From an uncultured Clostridia bacterium (GTDB taxonomy: Bacteria; Bacillota; Clostridia; Oscillospirales; Ruminococcaceae): a DNA stretch of 7,414 nt. The notes under the pieces are model-generated. The model was given only the letters and a program-made list of their open reading frames with translations, had not been told where the DNA came from and did not search any database. Shown piece by piece: positions 1-5,590 of the stretch; positions within the stretch are counted from its first letter, which is position 1; each line of letters opens with the position of its first letter. The position numbers were made by a program, and so were the translations under genes. The DNA is taken from NCBI GenBank assembly GCA_945835425.1, contig CAMAJC010000086.1, positions 1 to 7,414 on the forward strand, written 5' to 3'.

Positions 1-258
1 TATGTACTGGCTTCCGGTTCCAGACGCTTGATTCTGAACCCCGGCCTTGTTTCGGTCAAGACGACCCGCGATACCCAGGGCGTCGCTGTCATGACCCTGA
101 AAAAGAACGCGAAGGTAGACGCGGTCGAACTGCTGACCGAGACGACCTTTGTCAATCCGCACCGTTACCGCTCCAAAGGCATCCCGGTCGCAGGCGCTCT
201 GCTCCGGCAGGAGGATGTCGGGCAGCAGCTCTCCCTCACCGGGGAAGAGAACAGCTGA
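1..258 (+). CDS. Type II topoisomerase subunit A (GyrA/ParC type), C-terminal end, partial
   Basis: The reading frame is open from base 1, so only the last 85 residues are in the window. It ends in TGA at 256-258. The fragment carries a blade-like segment (SVKTTRDTQGVAVMTLKK) resembling the C-terminal beta-pinwheel repeats of gyrase/topoisomerase IV A subunits, which wrap or bind DNA. An RLIL strand precedes it and a short acidic tail (TGEENS) ends the protein. The active-site tyrosine domain lies upstream, outside the window. I cannot separate GyrA from ParC from this piece, so no symbol is given. The next gene overlaps its stop codon by one base, implying translational coupling and an operon. 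The family call rests on recalled similarity of the pinwheel strands; a different pinwheel or beta-propeller protein is the alternative. Confidence 0.66.
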   Translation, partial: YVLASGSRRLILNPGLVSVKTTRDTQGVAVMTLKKNAKVDAVELLTETTFVNPHRYRSKGIPVAGALLRQEDVGQQLSLTGEENS

Positions 259-509
259 TGGCGGGCTACACCTGTAAAAACGGCGTTGTGACGGTGGATA
301 TTCATCATATGTATGCGCCCGACGCCAAGCGGTATCTGGAACAGCTGCTGCAAAAGGTCGGCGATGAGGTCGAATCGATTGAAGTAATCCACGGCTATAA
401 CAGCGGCAATTCCCTGCAGAAAACCGTCCGGCAGGAGGTCCGCAGCCGGAAGATTAAGCGCCGCTGCGTCAGCATGAATCCCGGCGTCACGATTTATTAT
501 CTGAAATAG
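258..509 (+). CDS. Small stand-alone Smr (MutS2 C-terminal) domain protein
   Basis: This 83-residue protein consists of almost nothing but an Smr domain. Residues 12-18 give the family's first motif (TVDIHHM, usually LDLHGM/LDIHGM), followed by an amphipathic helix at about 20-34. The second motif is at 43-53 (VIHGYNSGNSL), where the family norm is HGxGTGxL. The C-terminal GVTIYYLK fits the closing strand. Smr domains bind or nick nucleic acids, acting in MutS2 (recombination, ribosome rescue) and in RNA endonucleases. The second and third glycine/threonine positions differ here (YNSG rather than KGTG), so cleavage activity is uncertain. The ATG overlaps the preceding topoisomerase stop (ATG at 258, TGA at 256-258), and a purine-rich stretch at 241-250 may serve as ribosome binding site. 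Context suggests a nucleic-acid role, but the specific function is unknown. Confidence 0.82.
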   Translation: MAGYTCKNGVVTVDIHHMYAPDAKRYLEQLLQKVGDEVESIEVIHGYNSGNSLQKTVRQEVRSRKIKRRCVSMNPGVTIYYLK

Positions 510-519
510 GAGAATCTCT

Positions 520-1089
520 ATGGCAAAAACTGCTCCGACATGGGAAAAAGACGGCTACACCCTGCGCCTTGCCCGAAAGGAGGACGCGGAAAGCTATTAT
601 GCGCAGAATTATAATCCGCTGGACCCGGAGGTCGCCTACCTCACCGGCTGCAAGGAGCATTTCACCCATGACGAGGTGGTCAGTTTCTTTCTGCGCTGCA
701 TCGACGCGGACGACCGCTATGATTTTATGATGATCGCACCGGATGGACGCATTATCGGCGAGAGCGTCGTCAACGAGATCGATTGGGAACTGCGCTGCGC
801 CAATTTCCGCATCGGTATCTTTCATTCTGCCGAGCGGGGAAAGGGGATCGGCAGCTGGGCGGTCAAAACCACCCGGGACTTTGCCTTTGAGACGCTCCAG
901 CTCCACCGGCTGGAACTGGACGTATTCTCCTTTAACCCGCGCGCAGAGAGAACCTACCTGGCGGCAGGCTTTAAGCGGGAAGGTGTCCTGCGGGACGCGA
1001 TTCTGGATGGGGAAAAGTACGCCGATGATATTCTGATGGCGATTCTGGAAGATGAGTGGAAAGCGCTGAAAGCAGCCGAGAACCAATAA
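520..1089 (+). CDS. GNAT family N-acetyltransferase, RimJ/RimL type
   Basis: This 189-residue protein has the GNAT fold used to move an acetyl group from acetyl-CoA to an amine, often a protein N-terminus or small molecule. The N-terminal strand at about 12-18 (GYTLRLA) followed by an E-D-A helix is typical. The acetyl-CoA pyrophosphate loop is RGKGIG at 106-111, preceded by the strand FRIGI. The RimJ/RimL signature follows at about 129-158 (HRLELDVFSFNPRA, then AAGFKREGVLRD). The substrate cannot be told from sequence. It starts 10 bases after the smr stop, with a good AGGAGA ribosome site at 508-513 that overlaps the smr stop codon, so it is probably the last gene of the topoisomerase-smr operon. 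A terminator hairpin follows directly. Confidence 0.92.
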   Translation: MAKTAPTWEKDGYTLRLARKEDAESYYAQNYNPLDPEVAYLTGCKEHFTHDEVVSFFLRCIDADDRYDFMMIAPDGRIIGESVVNEIDWELRCANFRIGIFHSAERGKGIGSWAVKTTRDFAFETLQLHRLELDVFSFNPRAERTYLAAGFKREGVLRDAILDGEKYADDILMAILEDEWKALKAAENQ

Positions 1090-1097
1090 AATGCGGC

Positions 1098-1133
1098 AAA
1101 ACCGTGTGCACCAAGCCGATGCACACGGTTTTT
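1098..1133. terminator. Bidirectional rho-independent terminator
   Basis: A perfect 13-bp stem pairs 1098-1110 (AAAACCGTGTGCA) with 1120-1132, with a 9-base loop. It is followed by a T run at 1129-1133 on the plus strand and preceded by an A run that becomes T on the minus strand. It sits between the convergent GNAT gene and hflX, 9 bases past one stop and 5 bases past the other, so it can terminate both. Confidence 0.93.
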
Positions 1134-1137
1134 CAGT

Positions 1138-2406
1138 TTATTCGCTTAACAGGTTTTCGATCAGATACGGCTGATACCGGAACAGCGACCGCCGCGGGAC
1201 GCTTGCCCGCACCCGGATGCCGTCTTCGGTATACTCTTCTTCCAGCACATTGCCTTCCTGCCGCAGCATATCGGTGAGGTTTCCTGCCGTATAGGGCAAT
1301 AGCAGCTGCACCGTCGTGACCGATTGGGAAAGGCAGTCGGCGATCTGCCGCAGCAGAAGCTCAATTCCTCTGTTTTCCGCAGCCGAGATATAAACATGCC
1401 GCACGCCCTGCACCGGGATCGTTTCAGCCGCAGCCGCCGCATCCGGCACCGCGTCGATCTTGTTAAAGACAGTGATCTGCGGGATATCGCCGCAGCCCAG
1501 CTCGTTTAAGACCTGTCCGGTCACTTCCAGTTGTTCCCGGCAGTACGGGCTTGCATAGTCCGCAACCGTCAGAATCACATCCGCTTCCGCAGCCACTTCC
1601 AGCGTCGAGTGGAACGCTTCGACCAGATTATGGGGCAGCCGGTCGATCAAACCGACCGTGTCGATAACGACTGCCCGCTGTCCGTCCGGAAGTTTCAGTT
1701 CCCGGGCTGTAGGGTCGAGGGTCGCGAACAGCTGGTTTTGGGTATAGATATCCGCTCCGGTCAATAAATTGAGCAGAGTCGATTTGCCGACGTTGGTGTA
1801 CCCGACGATGGCGATGACCGGGACGCCGCTCTTCTGCCGTTTGCGCCGCATGACGCCGCGCCGCTTTTCCATTTCGGCCAGCTGCATCTCCAGCGCGTGA
1901 ATCCGTCTGCGGATATACCGCCGGTCGGATTCCAGCTTGGTCTCGCCGGGACCTCTGGTGCCGATGCCGCCGCCCTGCCGGGAGAGGACGGTGCCTGCGC
2001 CGATCAGCTGGGGAAGGCGGTATTTCTGCTGGGCCAGCTCGACCTGCAGCTTGCCTTCTGCCGAAGTGGCCCTGCCCGCAAAAATGTCCAGAATGAGCGT
2101 CGTCCGGTCGACCACGTCTACGCCGGTGATCTCCCGGATGTTGCGCAGCTGCGTTCCCGACAGCTCGTCATCAAAAATCAGGAGGTCTGCCTCATAGTGC
2201 TCCGCGTACTCCGCGATCTCCCGCAGCTTGCCGCCGCCGATATAGGTCGCGTTTTCGGACGCGGAACGGTTCTGGGTGAAGATGCCGATGACCTCTGCGC
2301 CGGCGGTTTTCGCCAGCTCGGTCAGCTCCTCCAGCGAATGTTCCAGATCATATGTGCCGGTATCAATCCCGACGAGAATTGCTTTTTGTTTATTTTGTTC
2401 CGTCAT
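1138..2406 (-). CDS. hflX: HflX ribosome-associated GTPase
   Basis: This 422-residue protein is a full-length HflX, a GTPase that splits stalled or idle 70S ribosomes and in some Gram-positives gives macrolide/lincosamide tolerance. The HflX N-terminal domain (about 8-195) contains the glycine patch YIGGGKL (55-61) and the family signature GGGIGTRGPGE (145-155), then a basic coiled helix (about 162-192). The G domain follows: P-loop GYTNVGKS (202-209), switch I FATLDPT (227-233), DTVG (249-252), NKID (315-318) and SAAE (341-344). An HflX-type C-terminal domain runs from about 362 to the end. All GTPase motifs are intact. ATG is preceded by AAAGGGA four bases upstream. It has its own promoter and a leader of about 115 bases with possible regulatory structure. 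It lies 208 bases downstream of the pentapeptide gene on the same strand. Confidence 0.97.
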   Translation of the reverse strand: MTEQNKQKAILVGIDTGTYDLEHSLEELTELAKTAGAEVIGIFTQNRSASENATYIGGGKLREIAEYAEHYEADLLIFDDELSGTQLRNIREITGVDVVDRTTLILDIFAGRATSAEGKLQVELAQQKYRLPQLIGAGTVLSRQGGGIGTRGPGETKLESDRRYIRRRIHALEMQLAEMEKRRGVMRRKRQKSGVPVIAIVGYTNVGKSTLLNLLTGADIYTQNQLFATLDPTARELKLPDGQRAVVIDTVGLIDRLPHNLVEAFHSTLEVAAEADVILTVADYASPYCREQLEVTGQVLNELGCGDIPQITVFNKIDAVPDAAAAAETIPVQGVRHVYISAAENRGIELLLRQIADCLSQSVTTVQLLLPYTAGNLTDMLRQEGNVLEEEYTEDGIRVRASVPRRSLFRYQPYLIENLLSE

Positions 2407-2425
2407 AGATTCCCTTTCTCTTGAA

Positions 2426-2445
2426 ACCCATCCGGAAGGGTGGGT
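2426..2445 (-). promoter_or_regulatory. Hairpin in the hflX leader, just upstream of the ribosome site
   Basis: Read on the minus strand, ACCCACCC, a TTCC loop and GGATGGGT form an 8-position stem with one C-A mismatch (the plus strand pairs fully with one G-T). Only three T residues follow, so it is a weak terminator at best. The 5' arm and loop also contain CCCTT (2440 to 2436), which can pair with AAGGG of the hflX ribosome site (2416 to 2412). A mutually exclusive fold controlling translation is therefore conceivable. The structure is seen in the sequence; its regulatory role is inference. Confidence 0.4.
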
Positions 2446-2448
2446 CAG

Positions 2449-2505
2449 TTACAGATTCATTCCATCGTTTTTTGCATTTCTGATTCTGATGATCAATTTA
2501 ATCAC
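2449..2505 (-). CDS. Possible leader peptide ORF upstream of hflX
   Basis: The frame runs from GTG at 2505 (18 codons, MIKLIIRIRNAKNDGMNL) or from TTG at 2496 (15 codons) to TAA at 2449-2451. An AAAAGGA sequence at 2507-2513 is too close to the GTG (1 base) but lies 10 bases from the TTG, so the TTG is the better candidate. The stop codon ends three bases before the hairpin at 2426-2445, the geometry expected of a stalling leader peptide. Such short frames also arise by chance, and no ATG start supports it, so confidence is low. Confidence 0.24.
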   Translation of the reverse strand: MIKLIIRIRNAKNDGMNL

Positions 2506-2528
2506 ATCCTTTTATCCAGTCTGTTCCC

Positions 2529-2557
2529 ATCTTAACATATCCCGCGCCCAAACGCAA
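2529..2557 (-). promoter_or_regulatory. hflX promoter (extended -10)
   Basis: On the minus strand, -35 TTGCGT (2557 to 2552) and -10 TAAGAT (2534 to 2529) are separated by exactly 17 bases. TG stands one base before the -10, the extended -10 form common in Firmicutes. Initiation near 2522 would give a leader of about 115 bases before hflX. No clear terminator is seen between the pentapeptide gene stop (2615) and this promoter, so read-through from upstream may add to expression. Confidence 0.6.
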
Positions 2558-2614
2558 CAAAACTCTTGCGAAAAGGGAAAAAATCCGCTAAGATATACAT
2601 AAGAAAGCTATCCA

Positions 2615-3217
2615 TCAAAGAATCACCTTGACTCCGAGCGCTTCCGCAAACAGAACCGCCTGTTCCAGATCGACCTTTGCGCCCTTGAAATCTGCGTCGA
2701 GGAGGCTGACATTTGCGAGCCTGCTGGTGCGCAGGTCGGCGTTTTTAAAGGATGCGCCGCAGATATCGGCTCCCGTAAAGTCGCAGCGGGTGAGTACCGC
2801 ACTGTTAAAGCAGCATTCCCGCAGGTCTGCCTCTGCAAAGCTTATGTCTTTCAGCCGGGCTTTTGTAAAATCAATTCCTTCCAGCATCGTCAGCCGCCAG
2901 TCGCCTGCATCGATCACCATCGCGGTGGTACGGGCGCCGTCAAAGCTGGTGCCGGTCATTTTGCAGTCGTGAAACTCTGCTGCAAAGCAGTCCGCGTACT
3001 GGAAGGTGCAGTTGATAAACCCGCATCGCCGGACGGTGACACCGTTGAACGCCGCACCCTCAAACCGGCAGCGCTCAAACCGGCATCCTTCCAGTATAAT
3101 CGCCGCAAAATCTGCGCCGCGGAAGATACAGTCGATAAAGGTAATGCCGGAGAGCTTTTCTTCCAGAATCTCCGCGTCGCTGAAATCGACCCGTTCATAG
3201 CGCGTTTCGGTGAACAT
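2615..3217 (-). CDS. Pentapeptide-repeat protein, Qnr/MfpA-like
   Basis: Starting at the ATG at 3217, the protein has 200 residues. From about residue 25 to 184 it is an unbroken run of about 32 pentapeptides (for example CRFER, CRFEG, ADLRE, CDFTG, ADFKG) with F/L/I at the centre and A/C/V two residues before, predicting a right-handed quadrilateral beta-helix of about eight coils. The C-terminal cap, KVDLEQAVLFAEALGVKVIL, closely resembles the helix-and-strand dimerisation end of Qnr proteins (recalled QnrB end: KLDNYQASLLMERLGIAVIG). Qnr and MfpA mimic B-DNA and bind gyrase/topoisomerase IV. Unlike QnrB, no loop insertions interrupt the coils, as in MfpA. Cysteines recur at the inward position (residues 30, 45, 50, 65, 70, 85, 135, 145). 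It has its own strong promoter and is divergent from a two-component system. The repeat fold is certain; the topoisomerase target is inference. Confidence 0.93.
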   Translation of the reverse strand: MFTETRYERVDFSDAEILEEKLSGITFIDCIFRGADFAAIILEGCRFERCRFEGAAFNGVTVRRCGFINCTFQYADCFAAEFHDCKMTGTSFDGARTTAMVIDAGDWRLTMLEGIDFTKARLKDISFAEADLRECCFNSAVLTRCDFTGADICGASFKNADLRTSRLANVSLLDADFKGAKVDLEQAVLFAEALGVKVIL

Positions 3218-3225
3218 GAAAAACA

Positions 3226-3233
3226 TCCTTTCT
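3226..3233 (-). promoter_or_regulatory. Ribosome binding site fixing the pentapeptide-protein start
   Basis: AGAAAGGA (3233 to 3226) lies 8 bases before the ATG at 3217. Two upstream in-frame ATGs (3247 and 3226) would give a 210- or 203-residue product. However, the second overlaps this ribosome site, and the first has no purine-rich site at a proper distance. Start 3217 is therefore preferred. Confidence 0.75.
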
Positions 3234-3277
3234 ATAAGAAAACACATGAACCAGAAGCTCCACAGATAACTGAGAGC

Positions 3278-3305
3278 ATTATAGCATGGACACGGGAAAA
3301 GTCAA
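3278..3305 (-). promoter_or_regulatory. Strong promoter of the pentapeptide gene
   Basis: On the minus strand, TTGACT (3305 to 3300) and a perfect TATAAT (3283 to 3278) are 16 bases apart, with TG one base before the -10 (TGC TATAAT). This is the best sigma-A consensus in the window. It predicts a 5' leader of about 55 bases and fairly high constitutive potential unless repressed. Confidence 0.85.
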
Positions 3306-3311
3306 GTTTGG

Positions 3312-3345
3312 TTTTCATATTTTTCATTTTCCCATCACATTGGGA
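3312..3345. promoter_or_regulatory. Candidate operator: direct repeat plus inverted repeat in the divergent promoter region
   Basis: TTTTCAT occurs twice (3312-3318 and 3321-3327, 9-bp period). It is followed by the dyad TCCCA (3330-3334), a 6-base spacer and TGGGA (3341-3345). The block sits 7 bp upstream of the pentapeptide -35 and covers the -35 region expected for the response-regulator promoter. OmpR-family regulators usually bind direct repeats, so autoregulation and control of the neighbour are plausible. No binding is demonstrated, and the usual repeat period is nearer 10-11 bp. Confidence 0.35.
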
Positions 3346-3348
3346 CGG

Positions 3349-3354
3349 TAAAAT
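3349..3354 (+). promoter_or_regulatory. Probable -10 element of the two-component operon
   Basis: TAAAAT at 3349-3354 is a good -10 placed 31 bases before the response-regulator ATG. No consensus -35 lies 16-18 bases upstream; the sequence there is AT-rich repeat. A poor -35 next to repeats would suit an activator-dependent, self-regulated promoter. The ribosome site AAAGGAG (3370-3376) follows at ideal distance. Confidence 0.4.
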
Positions 3355-3384
3355 AAACATACACCAGATAAAGGAGCGAGCAAT

Positions 3385-4065
3385 ATGGCCAGACTTCTGA
3401 TTGTTGACGACGAAATGAATATCCGCATGCTGATCAAAAAGTATGCGCTTTTTGAAAAATACGACGTGGAAGAAGCGGAAAACGGCATGGAAGCGGTCGC
3501 AAAGTGCCGCGGGACGGATTTCGACCTGATCATCATGGACATCATGATGCCGGAGCTGGACGGCTTTTCCGCCTGCCGGGAGATACGCAAAATGAACCCG
3601 TCCGTCCCGATCATCATGCTGTCGGCCAGAGGGGAAGAATACGACCGCATCCACGGCTTTGAGCTGGGGGTCGATGATTATGTCGTCAAGCCCTTTTCGC
3701 CGCGGGAACTGATGATGCGGGTCAGTGCGGTCTTAAAGCGCAGCGGCCGGTCCGATACGGCCGATTCCGAACGGGAAATCTACAAAAACGAGGGCCTGAC
3801 GGTCGATTTTACCGGACGGATGGTCTTTGTGGACGGGAACCGCCAGGAGCTTTCGCCGAAGGAATACGATCTTTTGTTTTATATGGTGCGCAACCGGAAC
3901 ATCGCCCTGACCCGGGAAGCGCTGATCACCAACGTTTGGGGCTACGACTTTTACGGAGACGACCGCACGCTGGACACCCATATCAAGCTGCTGCGTAAAA
4001 GCCTCGGCCCATATGCCCGGTTTATTGTGACGCTTCGGGGGGTAGGATATCGCTTTGAAGGCTGA
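3385..4065 (+). CDS. OmpR/PhoB-family response regulator
   Basis: This 226-residue DNA-binding response regulator has a receiver domain at 1-118 and a winged-helix DNA-binding domain at about 133-225. Receiver key residues are all present: acidic D8/D9, phospho-acceptor D52 (in LIIMDIMMPELDG), S80 at the switch position and K102 in KPF. The effector domain has LSPKEYDLL (156-164) before the recognition-helix region and ends with LRGVGYRFEG (217-226), as the family does. Phosphorylation by the following kinase should promote dimerisation on direct-repeat DNA. The start has a strong AAAGGAG site 8 bases upstream. The gene overlaps the kinase gene by 11 bases. No transporter or resistance gene follows, so targets are unknown. 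The divergent pentapeptide gene is the nearest candidate. Confidence 0.97.
   Translation: MARLLIVDDEMNIRMLIKKYALFEKYDVEEAENGMEAVAKCRGTDFDLIIMDIMMPELDGFSACREIRKMNPSVPIIMLSARGEEYDRIHGFELGVDDYVVKPFSPRELMMRVSAVLKRSGRSDTADSEREIYKNEGLTVDFTGRMVFVDGNRQELSPKEYDLLFYMVRNRNIALTREALITNVWGYDFYGDDRTLDTHIKLLRKSLGPYARFIVTLRGVGYRFEG
4044..4057 (+). promoter_or_regulatory. Ribosome site and TTG start of the histidine kinase
   Basis: AGGA (4044-4047) lies 7 bases before TTG at 4055. An in-frame stop (TAG 4043-4045) immediately precedes, so no upstream start exists. The next in-frame ATG (4151) would cut away most of the first membrane segment. The TTG start is therefore well supported. It lies inside the regulator gene, suggesting translational coupling and lower kinase output. 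Confidence 0.8.
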
Positions 4066-5545
4066 TTTTAAGCGCCTGCTGCAGCGGAGAAAACAGGCGG
4101 TGCCGGTCCGCCGCTGGCTGATCAGCGCCTTTATTGTCTTTACAATCGTCATGCTGGGGCTTTTGTGGCTGTTCCAGACGGTCTTTCTTGATTCGATCTA
4201 CAAATCCATCAAAACGACCCAGATAAAGGAAACCGCCGCCGATATTTCCGCCGGGATTTTTGACGCCGATTTGCAGGAACGGCTGGAGGAAACGGTTTCG
4301 GAGCAGCAGCTCTGCGCCATGGTCATCAACTCCCACGGAGCGGTTATCAGCTCTGCGGATACGCTGCCATTCTGCAGCATCCACCACATGGGTTCCTTTA
4401 CGATTTTTTATTTATATGTCGAGGCGGTGCAGTCCGGCGGCGCCTACCTATGCGAAGTGAGCGCCGAGAGCCGCGGCGAAGATTATCACAGCTTTTTGTC
4501 TTCCCAGATACCGGTCATCCCCGGCAAGGAGAGCATCATCTATGTGACCGTCACGGCAGACAACGCAGGAAATGAACGGATTCTGCTTTTAAACACCGTC
4601 GTTACGCCGCTGGGCACGACGGTCGAGACCATCCGGTTTGTACTGATTCTCGTCACGATCGTCATGCTGCTGCTGGGCGTCGGGATTTCCCTTTACCTGT
4701 CCCGCCGGATCGCCAATCCAATTGTCGAGATCAACCGCTCGGCCAAGGGTCTGGCGAAATGTGCATATACCCCGTATACCGGCGCAGCCTGCCGGGAGAT
4801 CGAGGAGCTGAATGACACGCTCATCAAAGCCAGTCAGGACCTTTCCCAGGTCGAGCAGCTCCGCCGCGACCTGCTGGCCAATATCTCCCACGACCTGCGC
4901 ACGCCGCTGACGCTGATCACCGGTTATGCCGAGGTCATGCGCGACCTGCCGGGCGAAAACACCCCGGAAAATGTCCAGATCATCGTCGATGAAGCCAACC
5001 ACCTGACCGAACTGGTCAACGACCTGCTCGACCTGTCCAAGCTGCAGGCCGGGGTCGTCACGATTCAGCCGGAGCGATTCTGTCTGACCCAGCTGGTCCG
5101 GGAGACGCTAAACCGTTACAACAAGATGATGGAAAACAAAGGCTTTACCCTGACGCTGTCCGCTTCGGAGGACGTCTGGGTAGAAGCCGACCGCACCCGC
5201 ATCTCGCAGGTCATCTATAACCTCATCAACAACGCAATCCATTACACCGGCAAGACCCTCGACGTCCATCTCCGCCAGACGGTCGCCGACGGTTCCGTCA
5301 AGCTGGAGGTCATCGACCACGGCGAAGGAATCCCGGCCGACAAGCTGCCGCTGGTCTGGGACCGCTACTATAAGCTGGACAAGGTGCACAAGCGCAGCGC
5401 CGTCGGGACCGGCCTCGGCCTGTCGATCGTCCGGAGCGTGCTGGAGCTGCACCACGCCCGGTACGGCGTCGAAAGTACAGTCGGAGAGGGGAGCGACTTC
5501 TGGTTTATTCTGCCGGTCGTTCCGCCGCCGCTGGAATCGGCATAA
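4055..5545 (+). CDS. Membrane sensor histidine kinase, partner of the upstream regulator
   Basis: This 496-residue kinase has a basic N-terminus, membrane segment 1 (about 21-45), an extracytoplasmic sensor region (about 46-192), membrane segment 2 (about 194-215) and a HAMP linker (about 216-266, with RRIANPI). The HisKA domain carries H279 in ISHDLRTPL. The ATPase domain has N box NLINNAIHYT (389-398), G1 DHGEGI (421-426), an F-box-like region VWDRYYK (434-440) and G2 GTGLGLSI (451-458). It should autophosphorylate H279 and pass the phosphate to D52 of the regulator. The sensor region matches no ligand domain I recognise. It holds three cysteines (C87, C107, C133), which could form a disulfide or metal site outside the cell, though this is speculation. 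All catalytic boxes are intact. A strong terminator follows the stop. Confidence 0.96.
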   Translation: MKADFKRLLQRRKQAVPVRRWLISAFIVFTIVMLGLLWLFQTVFLDSIYKSIKTTQIKETAADISAGIFDADLQERLEETVSEQQLCAMVINSHGAVISSADTLPFCSIHHMGSFTIFYLYVEAVQSGGAYLCEVSAESRGEDYHSFLSSQIPVIPGKESIIYVTVTADNAGNERILLLNTVVTPLGTTVETIRFVLILVTIVMLLLGVGISLYLSRRIANPIVEINRSAKGLAKCAYTPYTGAACREIEELNDTLIKASQDLSQVEQLRRDLLANISHDLRTPLTLITGYAEVMRDLPGENTPENVQIIVDEANHLTELVNDLLDLSKLQAGVVTIQPERFCLTQLVRETLNRYNKMMENKGFTLTLSASEDVWVEADRTRISQVIYNLINNAIHYTGKTLDVHLRQTVADGSVKLEVIDHGEGIPADKLPLVWDRYYKLDKVHKRSAVGTGLGLSIVRSVLELHHARYGVESTVGEGSDFWFILPVVPPPLESA

Positions 5546-5546
5546 C

Positions 5547-5588
5547 AAAAATGCTTTCAAGTCCATTCCGGATTTGAAAGCATTTTTT
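5547..5588. terminator. Long bidirectional terminator
   Basis: AAAAATGCTTTCAA (5547-5560) pairs with TTGAAAGCATTTTT (5574-5587). The stem continues inward by G5561-T5573 and TCC (5562-5564) with GGA (5570-5572), giving about 18 pairs and a 5-base loop. A six-T run (5583-5588) ends it on the plus strand, and A residues on the left give a T run on the minus strand. It separates the convergent kinase and aldo/keto reductase genes, ending 2 bases from the latter's stop. Confidence 0.95.
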
Positions 5589-5590
5589 AT

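Noticed and set aside
487..1086. Antisense ORF of 199 codons opposite the GNAT gene
   Set aside because: It mirrors a well-supported gene in another frame, has no family-like motifs and would need a promoter inside the terminator region.
1897..2424. Plus-strand ORF of 175 codons opposite hflX
   Set aside because: It is a shadow of the hflX coding sequence in GC-rich DNA, with no recognisable domain and no convincing ribosome site.
2561..2614. Terminator after the pentapeptide gene
   Set aside because: A T run follows (TTTTTT near 2579-2584 on the minus strand), but I found no stable GC-rich stem before it.
3293..3302. CGGGAAAAGT shared by the pentapeptide promoter (3293-3302) and the ybaK-type promoter (7120-7129)
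   Set aside because: The 10-mer is A-rich and occupies different positions relative to the two promoters, so I treat it as possible coincidence rather than a shared operator.
2407..3384. Signs of recent horizontal transfer around the Qnr-like gene
   Set aside because: No transposase, integrase, flanking repeats or clear shift in base composition; the gene looks native.
3232..3654. Minus-strand ORF overlapping the regulator start and the divergent promoters
   Set aside because: It crosses two promoter regions and the 5' end of a certain response-regulator gene; its composition looks like antisense translation.
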